DNA of 64,000 nt from CPC320 sp002684375 (lineage in GTDB: Bacteria > Pseudomonadota > Alphaproteobacteria > Rhodobacterales > Rhodobacteraceae), in contig CBFIHZ010000004.1 in assembly GCA_965662545.1 (NCBI GenBank), positions 62,001-126,000 of the forward strand, written 5' to 3'. Positions 1 to 8,976 of the stretch are shown here, piece after piece. How positions within the stretch are numbered: position 1 is the stretch's first letter; each line of letters begins with the position of its first letter. The notes below the pieces were generated by a model that saw only the letters and a list, made by a program, of their open reading frames with translations, did not search any database and was not told the origin of the DNA. The translations under genes and the position numbers were made by a program.

Positions 1-157
1 GAACAGGATCCTCTATATTGTCGCCGTCACAGATGAAAACTGGCCAGATCAGGTCGTTGACGCTGAGGTGGTTTTCGCGCGCCAGGGCGCGGAGGGCGTC
101 GGTGCGGCGCAACCGCCGGGCGCGGGCGGTGGGAAAGCTGGCAATCATAGATTTCAT
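1..157 (-). CDS. hemB: Delta-aminolevulinic acid dehydratase, N-terminal part (runs off the left edge)
   Basis: The first 52 codons are present. The reverse strand reads MKSMIASFPTARARRLRRTD and continues with an LIWPVF motif and an acidic DGD stretch. This is the characteristic N-terminus of porphobilinogen synthase, which condenses two 5-aminolevulinate molecules in heme and tetrapyrrole biosynthesis in the cytoplasm. The ATG at 157 was chosen; a second in-frame ATG lies three codons later (148). Nothing of the metal or Schiff-base site is inside the window. It is transcribed away from the next gene, so 158-279 is a divergent promoter region. The identification rests on the N-terminal signature only. 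Confidence 0.85.
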   Translation of the reverse strand, partial: MKSMIASFPTARARRLRRTDALRALARENHLSVNDLIWPVFICDGDNIEDPV

Positions 158-279
158 CTCAGTAAGTCCTTGAACACATGCTGTAGGGGTGGCATGGAAA
201 GCGCCTTAGGACAAGAGCGAGGTTAGAACGGGCAGCGTGAAGCAGCGGTTTGTATCGGTGAAAGGCCCATCAGGGCAGA

Positions 280-813
280 ATGGGCGGTCCTATGGCTGCG
301 TTTGAGGTGATCGATATAAGGTCATTTTCGAACCTTTGGTTCTGGATGGTGCTGGCGGTTATGTGGTCCAGTGCCAGCCATCGGGTGATCGGAATTCCCT
401 ATGATATGATCCAAAACGCCAAACGACACGGCGGCCAGGCCGAGCGCGATCTCGAGGCGTTGATGCAGATTAACGCCCAGCGTTTTTTTGATTTGCGATC
501 ACCCTCTGGGCTGACAGTGATCGGGTTGGGGTGTGCGGGTCTCAGTTCTCTTGGCCTGCTTGGCTTTAGCTATCAGATCGAATTGGCGCAAGCGGTGTTT
601 CTGTTGGCGTTTCCCATCAGCTTAATTGCCATAATGAGCCTGCAAACGGCCGCTGCAGTGCGGGCGTGCGATGGGATCTCAGAGCGTTTATATAGCCGAT
701 TCCGTCGCCACCGGATAGCGACGCAACTGTTGGCTGTCGCCTCTATATTTGTCACCGCCACCTGGGGCATGTACCACAATATTTCACACGCGATACTCGG
801 GGGCATAAACTGA
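280..813 (+). CDS. Small four-helix membrane protein of the type annotated 'component of SufBCD complex'
   Basis: This is a 177-residue protein with four hydrophobic stretches (about residues 18-36, 78-96, 102-122 and 146-164). Between the first and second is a soluble, charged segment. It resembles a family conserved next to hemB and mfd in Rhodobacterales that databases label 'component of SufBCD complex'; I know of no experimental support for that label. The start could be ATG 280 or ATG 292, which gives MAAFEVIDIRSFSNLW as in relatives. It ends one base before mfd and is probably co-transcribed with it. No catalytic motif is visible, so its function is unknown. Confidence 0.7.
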   Translation: MGGPMAAFEVIDIRSFSNLWFWMVLAVMWSSASHRVIGIPYDMIQNAKRHGGQAERDLEALMQINAQRFFDLRSPSGLTVIGLGCAGLSSLGLLGFSYQIELAQAVFLLAFPISLIAIMSLQTAAAVRACDGISERLYSRFRRHRIATQLLAVASIFVTATWGMYHNISHAILGGIN

Positions 814-814
814 T

Positions 815-3800
815 ATGGATGCAGGGTCTTCTGACGGAAAAACCACAGCTGCCTTGCGAACTGCGCATGGTTTGAACACGTCTGCAACAATAACTATTGG
901 TGGCGCGCCAGAAGGCTATGATGCGCATCTGGTTTTAAAAGAGATTGCCAGCAGCAACGCCCCGGTCCTCCATGTGGCGCGCGATGATAAACGCATGGCG
1001 ATCATGAAGGCATCACTGCAGTTTTTCGCCCCTGAGATGCCAGTGCTCAGCTTTCCCGGCTGGGATTGTCTGCCCTATGACAGGATTTCTCCCAACGCTG
1101 ATATTTCTGCGGCGCGGATGGCGACATTGGCCAGCTTGGTTCATGTAATGCCGACACAATTTGTAGTTTTGACCACCTTGAATGCCGCCTCTCAGCGGCT
1201 GCCGGCGCGCAGCGTTTTGCGCGAGGGGGTCTTTACTGCAGAGGTCGGACAACGGATCAATGAGGCTGAACTGAAAGCATTTTTGGTGCGTATGGGCTTC
1301 ACTCAGGCCCCAACCGTGATGGAGCCGGGTGATTATGCGGTGCGTGGCGGGATCATTGATGTCTATCCTCCGGGTGAGTCGGGGCCGGTTCGTCTGGATC
1401 TTTTCGGGGATGTTCTGGATGGTGCGCGGCGCTTTGACCCGGCAACGCAGCGCACCACCGAGAAATTAAATGTGGTCGAGTTTTCTCCGGTTTCCGAAGT
1501 TATTCTGGACCCTGGCGCCATCACCCGTTTTCGGCAAAACTATCGCATAGAGTTTGGTGCCGGACGCAGCGACGACCCGCTATACGAGGCAATAAGTGCA
1601 GGGCGCAAGCATCAGGGTATTGAGCATTGGCTTGGATTGTTTCATGAAAAGCTTGAGACATTGTTCGACTATTTGCCGGGGGCGACAGTCACGCTGGATG
1701 ACCAGATAACTCCGGCGCGGATTGCACGCTGGGAAATGGTTGAGGATCAATACGAAACCCGCCATCTGGCAATGTCGCAAAAAAGCCGTCTGGATACGGT
1801 CTATAAACCGGCACCACCCCACCTTCTATATCTCGATGATGCGGCATGGGGCGTGGCTGTGCAAGACCACAGAGTGGTGCAGTTTCATCCCCTAGCGCAA
1901 GCCTCAGGCCCGGGCGTGATTGATGCGGGTGGGCGCATAGGTCGAAATTTTTCGCCAGAAAGACAGCAGGAAAATATAGGTCTTTTTAGCGCTTTAGCAG
2001 ATCACCTTAAAGTTAAGCTGCAACTTGGCCCGGTGGTGATCGCGGCTTACTCCGAAGGGGCCCGAACGCGGCTTAGCGGATTGATCGAAGACGAAGGTCT
2101 GGCTGAAACAATCTCAATCGCCAGTGGGTCTCGGATGGGAAAAGCGGGGCTTTATCTCGCGGTATGGCCGCTGGAGCACGGCTTTGAGACGCCGAGTATG
2201 ACGGTGATTTCCGAGCAGGACGTACTGGGTGACCGCTTAATCCGACGGGCCAAGAAACGCCGCAAGGCCGAAAACTTTCTCACTGAGACCCAGTCTTTGA
2301 CCAGCGGCGATCTGGTGGTGCATGTCGACCACGGAATCGGGCGCTTTCACGGCCTAGAGGTGATTGCGGCGGCGGGTGCTGCGCATGAGTGTCTGATGTT
2401 GGAATATGCCGATAACGCGCGGCTCTATCTGCCTGTTGTCAATATTGAATTACTGTCAAAATACGGCCATGATGAGGGCCTGCTTGATCGGCTGGGCGGC
2501 GGTGCGTGGCAGGCCAAAAAAGCCCGCTTGAAAGAGCGTATTCGTGACATGGCTGACCGGTTGATTCGGGTGGCGGCCGAACGCGCGCTGCGCAAAGCGC
2601 CGGTACTCGATCCTCCACCGGGCATGTGGGATGCGTTCAGCGCCCGCTTTCCCTATCAAGAAACCGATGATCAATTGCGCGCAATCGGCGATGTGGTGCA
2701 GGATCTGACCAGCGGCCAGCCGATGGATCGACTGATTTGTGGTGATGTCGGATTTGGCAAAACCGAGGTTGCGATGCGCGCCGCGTTTGTTGCGGCCATG
2801 TCGGGGGTTCAGGTGGCGGTGGTGGCACCGACCACATTGCTGTCGCGTCAACATGCCAAAAGCTTTGCGGAGCGGTTCCGCGGATTTCCGATCCAAGTGC
2901 GACAGCTGTCACGTTTTGTGCCGGCCAAAGAGGCACAGGTCACCCGCGACGGAATTACAAATGGCACGGTCGATATTGTTATTGGCACCCACGCCCTGCT
3001 GGCAAAATCAATTCGGTTTCAGAACCTCGGCCTTTTGATCATCGATGAAGAGCAGCATTTTGGGGTCTCGCATAAAGAGCGGCTCAAGCAGATGCGCAGC
3101 GATATTCACGTGATGACGCTGACGGCAACGCCCATCCCGCGCACCTTGCAATTATCCCTGTCGGGGGTGCGCGATCTGTCGATCATCGGCACACCACCGG
3201 TCGACAGGTTGTCAATCCGCACCTATGTGAGCGAATTTGATGCTGTCAGCATCCGGCAGGCGCTACTGCGCGAGCATTACCGGGGGGGGCAGTCGTTTTA
3301 TGTCGTCCCCCGCATCGCCGATTTGCCCGAAATTGAAGACTTTTTGAAAGAACAATTGCCAGAATTGAGCTATGTGGTGGCGAATGGCCAGATGGCGCCC
3401 GGACAGTTGGATGACCGGATGAATGCGTTTTACGACGGCAAATATGACATTCTTCTGGCGACGACGATTGTCGAATCCGGCTTGGATATCCCCACTGCAA
3501 ATACCATGATCATTCACCGTGCTGATATGTTTGGCTTGGCACAGTTGTATCAGATCCGTGGTCGGGTTGGGCGCTCGAAGACCCGCGCCTATGCGTATCT
3601 GACAACCAAGCCGCGGATGAAATTAACGGCAACAGCTGAAAAACGCCTGCGGGTATTGGGCAGTCTCGATACATTGGGGGCCGGCTTTACGCTGGCCTCG
3701 CAGGATCTTGACATTCGCGGGGCGGGCAACCTTTTGGGCGAAGAGCAATCCGGCCAAATGCGTGATGTCGGCTATGAACTGTACCAATCCATGCTGGAAG

Positions 3801-4336
3801 AGGCGATTGCCAAAATCAAGGCGGGCGAAATGGAAGGCCTGTCAGAGGCAGATGATCAATGGGCACCGCAGATCAATCTGGGCGTTCCAGTCCTGATCCC
3901 AGAGGCATTTGTTCCCGATCTGGACGTGCGGTTGGGCTTGTACCGCAGATTATCGGGCCTTAGCAAAAAAGTCGAACTAGAGGGCTTTGCCGCCGAATTG
4001 ATCGACCGCTTTGGCCCATTGCCGAAAGAGGTCAACACATTGATGTTGGTGGTGCGGATCAAGTCGATGTGCAAACGCGCGGGTATTGCAAAAATGGATG
4101 GTGGTCCGAAAGGGGCGACGCTGCAGTTTCACAATGATAAATTTGCCTCGCCGCAGGGATTGGCCGAATTTGTGCGCAATCAGCGCGGTCTGGCCAAGGT
4201 CAAAGGTAATAAAATCGTTGTGCGGCGCAATTGGGCGAAAGACAGTGATAAAATCAAGGGTGCATTCGCAATTGCCCGTGATTTGGTTGAGCAACTGGTG
4301 GCTGAGAAAGCGCGTAAGAAGGCGGCTAAGGGCTGA
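815..4336 (+). CDS. mfd: Transcription-repair coupling factor Mfd
   Basis: This 1173-residue protein displaces RNA polymerase stalled at DNA lesions and recruits UvrA, coupling transcription to nucleotide excision repair. Domains run in the usual order: a UvrB-like N-terminal module (to about residue 350); the RNA-polymerase interaction domain around residue 500 (GDLVVHVDHGIGRFHG); and a RecG-like translocase with Walker A at 643-650 (GDVGFGKT), a DEEQ box at 744-747, TATPIPRT, and motif VI QIRGRVGR from 913. The C-terminal TRCF domain follows. Length is normal for the family. The ATG lies one base after the preceding stop codon. It converges on the HD-domain gene with only 42 bases between the stop codons. 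Confidence 0.97.
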   Translation: MDAGSSDGKTTAALRTAHGLNTSATITIGGAPEGYDAHLVLKEIASSNAPVLHVARDDKRMAIMKASLQFFAPEMPVLSFPGWDCLPYDRISPNADISAARMATLASLVHVMPTQFVVLTTLNAASQRLPARSVLREGVFTAEVGQRINEAELKAFLVRMGFTQAPTVMEPGDYAVRGGIIDVYPPGESGPVRLDLFGDVLDGARRFDPATQRTTEKLNVVEFSPVSEVILDPGAITRFRQNYRIEFGAGRSDDPLYEAISAGRKHQGIEHWLGLFHEKLETLFDYLPGATVTLDDQITPARIARWEMVEDQYETRHLAMSQKSRLDTVYKPAPPHLLYLDDAAWGVAVQDHRVVQFHPLAQASGPGVIDAGGRIGRNFSPERQQENIGLFSALADHLKVKLQLGPVVIAAYSEGARTRLSGLIEDEGLAETISIASGSRMGKAGLYLAVWPLEHGFETPSMTVISEQDVLGDRLIRRAKKRRKAENFLTETQSLTSGDLVVHVDHGIGRFHGLEVIAAAGAAHECLMLEYADNARLYLPVVNIELLSKYGHDEGLLDRLGGGAWQAKKARLKERIRDMADRLIRVAAERALRKAPVLDPPPGMWDAFSARFPYQETDDQLRAIGDVVQDLTSGQPMDRLICGDVGFGKTEVAMRAAFVAAMSGVQVAVVAPTTLLSRQHAKSFAERFRGFPIQVRQLSRFVPAKEAQVTRDGITNGTVDIVIGTHALLAKSIRFQNLGLLIIDEEQHFGVSHKERLKQMRSDIHVMTLTATPIPRTLQLSLSGVRDLSIIGTPPVDRLSIRTYVSEFDAVSIRQALLREHYRGGQSFYVVPRIADLPEIEDFLKEQLPELSYVVANGQMAPGQLDDRMNAFYDGKYDILLATTIVESGLDIPTANTMIIHRADMFGLAQLYQIRGRVGRSKTRAYAYLTTKPRMKLTATAEKRLRVLGSLDTLGAGFTLASQDLDIRGAGNLLGEEQSGQMRDVGYELYQSMLEEAIAKIKAGEMEGLSEADDQWAPQINLGVPVLIPEAFVPDLDVRLGLYRRLSGLSKKVELEGFAAELIDRFGPLPKEVNTLMLVVRIKSMCKRAGIAKMDGGPKGATLQFHNDKFASPQGLAEFVRNQRGLAKVKGNKIVVRRNWAKDSDKIKGAFAIARDLVEQLVAEKARKKAAKG

Positions 4337-4378
4337 GTTTTCCGCAATGGATTCATCAAATAAAAGGGTTTTTAGCGG

Positions 4379-4960
4379 TTAGTTTTCCGCCATGAAACGT
4401 TTTATTTTTGGCTTTAACCAGGCCCAGAGCCCCGGTGCGCCGCGTGCTATTTTCGCCCCCACCCTCGCTTCTATCCGGTTCAGGTCGACGCCGTAGTCTT
4501 TCCAACTGCCGCCGCCCGAGGCGAGGTTCTGATTGGGGGGTTGAAAGCGATCCATAGACTTGGCAAATTGCGCGTCTGGGGTCGCTGCGGCCTCAAATTC
4601 GTTCCATAGATCAAGCAGCTCGCTCGCCTGGTCAGCTGGTAGCAGACCAAAAATACGGCGGGCCGCTTTGGCCTCTTCGTCGGCAAGTTTTTCTGCGTCG
4701 TACTGCCCAAAAATCGGCGCATCACCCGCATCAATTTCCACCAAATCATGGATTAAGAGCATCTTAATCACGCGTGATATCTCTACGTCCGGGCGGGCCT
4801 GCTCTGCGAGAATTAGCGCGTAAAGCGCGACGTGCCAGCTATGTTCGGCGCTGTTTTCGAACCGCGTGCCATCGCCGAGTGTGGTGGCCCGCTCAATTGA
4901 TTTCAGTCGGTCCACTTCTGTTAGGAACGCGACCTGCTTGTCAATTCTATCAGCCGACAT
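4379..4960 (-). CDS. HD-domain phosphohydrolase (YfbR-like family)
   Basis: This 193-residue cytoplasmic protein carries the metal-binding residues of the HD superfamily: H40 (SAEHSWH), H71-D72 (LLIHDLVEID) and D137 (KSMDRFQP). Relatives are small nucleotidases or phosphohydrolases such as 5'-deoxynucleotidase, but the substrate cannot be read from sequence. An upstream in-frame ATG at 5005 would add 15 residues of low-complexity, Arg/Ser-rich sequence with no family match that I can see, so I start at 4960. It converges with mfd and follows the alpha/beta hydrolase gene on the same strand with a 69-base gap. Confidence 0.8.
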   Translation of the reverse strand: MSADRIDKQVAFLTEVDRLKSIERATTLGDGTRFENSAEHSWHVALYALILAEQARPDVEISRVIKMLLIHDLVEIDAGDAPIFGQYDAEKLADEEAKAARRIFGLLPADQASELLDLWNEFEAAATPDAQFAKSMDRFQPPNQNLASGGGSWKDYGVDLNRIEARVGAKIARGAPGLWAWLKPKIKRFMAEN

Positions 4961-5029
4961 AGTGCTGTGCCGACCGCTTGCCCTGTCGGTTTGCGGCCGC
5001 GACACGATGTTTATAACGCGAGCGCTGCA

Positions 5030-5680
5030 TCAGCGTGTATTTTCTGTTAACCGCCGTTTGACGTAGTCGGTGACGTTACCGATCATATCGTCCATATGGT
5101 GCTCAAAGAAATGCCCGGCGCCGTCCATTTGGGTATGGGTGATGGTAATGCCTTTTTGTTCGTGCAGTTTCGCAACCATGGCTTCGGTATCTGCTGGAGG
5201 CGCGACGCGATCGTCTTTGCCGTTGATCACCAAACCCGAAGCCGGGCAAGGCGCCAGAAACGAAAAGTCGTACATATTTGCCGGTGGCGCTACAGAGATA
5301 AACCCGGTAATTTCCGGCCGCCGCATCAACAGTTGCATGCCGATCCACGCCCCAAAGCTAAATCCTGCAACCCAGCAGTGTTTGGAATTGGTGTTCATTG
5401 ACTGCAAATAGTCCAGCGCCGAGGCGGCATCCGACAGTTCGCCAACCCCTTGGTCATATTCGCCTTGCGACCGGCCGACACCCCGAAAATTAAATCGCAA
5501 CACAGTGAAGCCCATATTGTAGAAAGCGTAGTGTAAATTATACACAACCTTATTATTCATCGTCCCGCCAAATTGTGGGTGAGGGTGCAGTACGATAGCA
5601 ATCGGCGCATCTTTTTCTTTTTGCGGATGGTACCGGCCTTCTAGACGACCTTCCGGTCCGGGAAAAATGACCTCGGGCAT
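5030..5680 (-). CDS. Alpha/beta hydrolase (COG2945-like)
   Basis: This is a 216-residue soluble hydrolase. It has the HPHPQFGGT oxyanion-region motif after the first strand, a nucleophile elbow GFSFG with S108, D157 in INGKDDRVAP and H190 in DGAGHFF, so the triad is complete. Members are serine esterases of unknown physiological substrate and are commonly found beside iscR-suf in Rhodobacterales. It is divergent from iscR, and their 150-base shared upstream region contains the ICE palindrome. The ATG at 5680 lies a few bases downstream of a purine-rich stretch on the reverse strand (CAGGAGCACC). Confidence 0.85.
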   Translation of the reverse strand: MPEVIFPGPEGRLEGRYHPQKEKDAPIAIVLHPHPQFGGTMNNKVVYNLHYAFYNMGFTVLRFNFRGVGRSQGEYDQGVGELSDAASALDYLQSMNTNSKHCWVAGFSFGAWIGMQLLMRRPEITGFISVAPPANMYDFSFLAPCPASGLVINGKDDRVAPPADTEAMVAKLHEQKGITITHTQMDGAGHFFEHHMDDMIGNVTDYVKRRLTENTR

Positions 5681-5738
5681 GTAGCGTTGGTGCTCCTGTC
5701 AGGCTTGGCGGTTATCTTGACGAAACAGCGCTGTCACC

Positions 5739-5753
5739 TTAGAATGATTCTAA
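5739..5753 (+). promoter_or_regulatory. ICE-type palindrome, predicted Irr binding site upstream of iscR-suf
   Basis: The sequence TTAGAATGATTCTAA is a perfect inverted repeat around a central G. It matches the core of the iron control element of alphaproteobacteria (TTAGAA-N3-TTCTAA), which is bound by the heme-sensing regulator Irr under iron limitation. It lies 77 bases before the iscR start and also upstream of the divergent hydrolase gene. The match and symmetry are seen directly. Irr binding and the direction of regulation are inferred from family knowledge. Confidence 0.75.
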
Positions 5754-5830
5754 TTAAGCCGAAGTGGCTTTTGAAAAGTTGTGATACGGGGTGTGGCCGA
5801 TAAGGTCAATCATTTCACGAGAGGTAACGC

Positions 5831-6292
5831 ATGAAACTCAGCACCAAAGGGCGGTATGCCATGGTAGCCTTGGCCGATATAGCCCTGCAGCCTGCAGATA
5901 GTCTTGTTTCGCTTGGTGATATTTCAAAGCGGCAGGATGTCTCGCTGCCCTATCTGGAGCAACTTTTTGTCAAATTGCGGCGCGGTGGTCTGGTAGAATC
6001 GGTTCGCGGGCCCGGCGGCGGCTATCGGCTTGGCCGGCAGGCCAGCGAAATCCGGGTGGTTGATATTCTTGCGGCTGTGGATGAGACAGTAGATGCGATG
6101 CACAAAGGCGCCGGTGCCTCGGGGGCGTTGTCGGGTTCCCGGGCGCAATCGCTGACCAATCGCCTGTGGGAAGGACTGAGCGCGCATGTCTATGTGTTTC
6201 TGCACCAGACACGTCTGTCGGATGTTATCCAGAATGAATTGATGCCATGCCCGGCTGTTCCGAGCTTACTTTCGGTGGTGGATGACGGATGA
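5831..6292 (+). CDS. iscR: Rrf2-family Fe-S regulator IscR, alphaproteobacterial type
   Basis: This is a 153-residue Rrf2 protein. An N-terminal winged helix-turn-helix (MKLSTKGRYAMVALADIA and the wing PGGGYRLGR, residues 60-69) is followed by a dimerisation helix. It controls Fe-S cluster assembly according to cluster demand. The three cysteines that hold the [2Fe-2S] cluster in E. coli IscR are missing: the corresponding loop (about residues 90-110) is Ala/Gly/Ser-rich, and the only Cys is C140 near the C-terminus. The start ATG follows GAGAGGTAACGC. Its stop overlaps the next start as ATGA. It heads the suf operon behind an ICE box. Confidence 0.9.
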   Translation: MKLSTKGRYAMVALADIALQPADSLVSLGDISKRQDVSLPYLEQLFVKLRRGGLVESVRGPGGGYRLGRQASEIRVVDILAAVDETVDAMHKGAGASGALSGSRAQSLTNRLWEGLSAHVYVFLHQTRLSDVIQNELMPCPAVPSLLSVVDDG

Positions 6293-7332
6293 GGCGGTGC
6301 TATCTCGATTATAATGCCACTGCCCCCCTGCGAGCTGAGGCCCGCACAGCAATGATTGCAGCCATGGATCAGGTTGGCAATCCGTCGAGCGTGCATGCAG
6401 AGGGCCGGGCGGCCAAAGCAATTGTCGAAAAGGCCAGAGGGCAGATCGCGACGGCTTTTGGTGCGGATGGGGCGGATATTGTGTTTACCTCTGGAGCGAC
6501 CGAAGCGGCTGCGCTGGCCTGTGCTGGGCGCGGTTTGCAGGGGGCTGATATTGAACATGACGCGGTGGCGGCGTGGATACAGCCAGATCATTTGGTGCGC
6601 GCTGACGGGACGGTTGAGATCACTGAACCAGAGACGTCGGTACTGCAAATGGCCAATTCCGAAACCGGTATTGTGCAGAGCTTGCCAAAAGGTTTGGCGG
6701 TTACGGATGCTACACAGGCATTTGGCAAATTGCCAGTGGCCTTCAATTGGCTTGGTGCCGATATGGCGCTGATTTCGGCGCATAAAATCGGTGGACCAAA
6801 GGGCGTCGGGGCCGTTGTGTTGCGTCGGGGACTTGATCTGCCGGCACAAATCAAAGGTGGTGGCCAAGAAATGGGCCGTCGTGCGGGAACCGAAAATGTG
6901 GTGGCGATTGCCGGATTTGGCGCTGCGGCAGAAAGAGCTGCACAAGATCTTGCTAACGGAGTCTGGCAACGAGTGGCAGAAATTAGAAACATTCTAGAAA
7001 CTGCTCTTGAGACACGCTCAAAAGAGATTATCTTTATAGGGCGCGACGTCGAGCGTCTGCCAAACACCAGCTGTTTGGCAGTACCTGGCTGGAAAGGGGA
7101 AACGCAAGTGATGCAAATGGATCTTTCGGGGTTTGCCGTTTCGGCGGGATCGGCCTGTTCGAGTGGCAAGGTAAAAGCCAGCCGGGTTTTGCGGGCTATG
7201 GGGTATGAGGATGATTTGGCGGCTTGCGCCATCCGTCTCAGTCTGGGACCAACCACGACGGAGTCCGATGTTCTGGAATTCGCAGACGTCTGGCTTAAAA
7301 AATATGACACATTCCGCGCTCGCGCGGCCTAA
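6289..7332 (+). CDS. Type I cysteine desulfurase (NifS/IscS-like), suf operon
   Basis: This 347-residue PLP enzyme releases sulfur from cysteine as an enzyme persulfide for Fe-S cluster assembly. It starts with YLDYNATAPLR, has the PLP lysine K166 in ISAHKIGGPKG, and the catalytic cysteine C290 in the flexible loop SAGSACSSGKVKASRVL, which is the type I pattern. It is slightly shorter than IscS (about 400). Translation is probably coupled to iscR through the ATGA overlap. A second, type II desulfurase (sufS) ends the same operon, so the operon carries two sulfur donors. Confidence 0.9.
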   Translation: MRRCYLDYNATAPLRAEARTAMIAAMDQVGNPSSVHAEGRAAKAIVEKARGQIATAFGADGADIVFTSGATEAAALACAGRGLQGADIEHDAVAAWIQPDHLVRADGTVEITEPETSVLQMANSETGIVQSLPKGLAVTDATQAFGKLPVAFNWLGADMALISAHKIGGPKGVGAVVLRRGLDLPAQIKGGGQEMGRRAGTENVVAIAGFGAAAERAAQDLANGVWQRVAEIRNILETALETRSKEIIFIGRDVERLPNTSCLAVPGWKGETQVMQMDLSGFAVSAGSACSSGKVKASRVLRAMGYEDDLAACAIRLSLGPTTTESDVLEFADVWLKKYDTFRARAA

Positions 7333-7358
7333 TAGCAAATCGCAAAAGGAAATCTGAT

Positions 7359-8882
7359 ATGGCAGCTTTGGACGAGGTCATCGTAAAAGATGGGGTTGAT
7401 CAAGAAACAGTCGATGCGGTGCGCGAAGTTGGTGGGGCGTATAAATACGGCTGGGAAACCGAAATTGAGATGGAGTATGCGCCGAAAGGCCTCAATGAGG
7501 ATATTGTTCGGCTTATATCGGATAAAAACCAAGAGCCCGCTTGGATGACCGAGTGGCGTCTGGCGGCATTTGCCCGCTGGAAGAAGTTAAGCGAGCCTAA
7601 ATGGGCGATGGTAAGCTATCCCGAGATTGATTTTCAGGATCAGTATTATTATGCGCGGCCCAAATCGATGGAGCAAAAACCCAAATCTCTGGACGATGTG
7701 GATCCGAAGCTGCTGGAGACCTATGCAAAACTCGGTATTCCGTTAAAAGAACAGATGCTTCTGGCTGGTGTAGAGGGCGCTGAGGTCGAGGCAGTGGAAA
7801 ACCGCAAGGTTGCGGTGGATGCAGTGTTTGACTCTGTTTCGGTTGGAACGACGTTTCAGGCCGAGCTTAGAAAGGCCGGGGTGATCTTTTGCTCAATCTC
7901 AGAGGCCATTAATGAGCATCCTGAGCTGGTTCGCAAGTACCTTGGCACAGTTGTGCCGGTATCGGATAATTACTATTCGACGCTGAACTCTGCGGTCTTT
8001 TCGGACGGCTCATTTGTGTATATTCCGCCGGGGGTGCGCTGCCCCATGGAGTTGTCGACCTATTTTCGTATCAATGCCGAAAACACGGGCCAATTTGAGC
8101 GCACGCTGATTATCGCCGATAAAGGCAGCTATGTCAGCTATCTTGAGGGGTGTACCGCGCCACAGCGCGACGTGGCACAATTGCATGCCGCAGTGGTTGA
8201 AATCATCATTGAAGAGGACGCCGAGGTTAAATATTCTACCGTCCAAAACTGGTATCCGGGCGATGAAAACGGCAAAGGTGGGATTTATAATTTTGTTACC
8301 AAACGCGCGGATTGTCGCGGCGATCGGGCCAAGGTGATGTGGACGCAGGTGGAAACTGGCTCGGCGGTGACGTGGAAATATCCGTCTTGCGTACTGCGCG
8401 GCAATGATAGCCAAGGCGAGTTTTATTCCATAGCGATTGCGAACAACATGCAGCAAGCCGACACCGGGACCAAGATGGTACATTTGGGCAAAAACACCAA
8501 ATCGCGTATTGTGTCGAAAGGTATCAGTGCCGGAAAGGCGCAAAATACCTATCGTGGCTTGGTCAGCATGCATCAAAAAGCCAAAGACAGCCGCAACTAT
8601 ACCCAGTGCGATAGTTTGTTGATCGGTGGAAACTGTGGGGCCCATACCGTGCCTTACATCGAGGTTAAAAACAATTCTTCGCGCGTCGAGCATGAGGCAA
8701 CAACCTCAAAGGTTGATGATGAACAGCTGTTTTATTGTCGTCAGCGCGGGATGGATGAAGAAGAAGCTGTGGCCCTTGTGGTTAACGGGTTTTGCAAAGA
8801 CGTGCTGCAAGCGCTGCCGATGGAATTTGCAATGGAGGCCCAACAGTTGGTGGCGATTTCACTTGAGGGGTCTGTCGGGTAG
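7359..8882 (+). CDS. sufB: Fe-S cluster scaffold protein SufB
   Basis: This 507-residue SufB is the scaffold subunit of the SufBC2D complex, on which clusters are built in the cytoplasm. The conserved stretches are clear: YIPPGVRCPMELSTYFRIN, SYLEGCTAPQRD with C265, and the C-terminal beta-helix region with NNSSRVEHEATTSK and the FYCRQRGM cysteine. Length is normal. The start ATG at 7359 follows an AAAGGAAA Shine-Dalgarno sequence. The 94 bases between it and sufC hold no gene that I can support. Confidence 0.97.
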   Translation: MAALDEVIVKDGVDQETVDAVREVGGAYKYGWETEIEMEYAPKGLNEDIVRLISDKNQEPAWMTEWRLAAFARWKKLSEPKWAMVSYPEIDFQDQYYYARPKSMEQKPKSLDDVDPKLLETYAKLGIPLKEQMLLAGVEGAEVEAVENRKVAVDAVFDSVSVGTTFQAELRKAGVIFCSISEAINEHPELVRKYLGTVVPVSDNYYSTLNSAVFSDGSFVYIPPGVRCPMELSTYFRINAENTGQFERTLIIADKGSYVSYLEGCTAPQRDVAQLHAAVVEIIIEEDAEVKYSTVQNWYPGDENGKGGIYNFVTKRADCRGDRAKVMWTQVETGSAVTWKYPSCVLRGNDSQGEFYSIAIANNMQQADTGTKMVHLGKNTKSRIVSKGISAGKAQNTYRGLVSMHQKAKDSRNYTQCDSLLIGGNCGAHTVPYIEVKNNSSRVEHEATTSKVDDEQLFYCRQRGMDEEEAVALVVNGFCKDVLQALPMEFAMEAQQLVAISLEGSVG

Positions 8883-8976
8883 ACGCGAAGCCCAGAACAG
8901 CACTGGGAAGAGCCCTGCTCGGGGAGAGAAATATCGCGGGAAGATCACCGCACAAAAAGGCGAGATAGGAATATAA

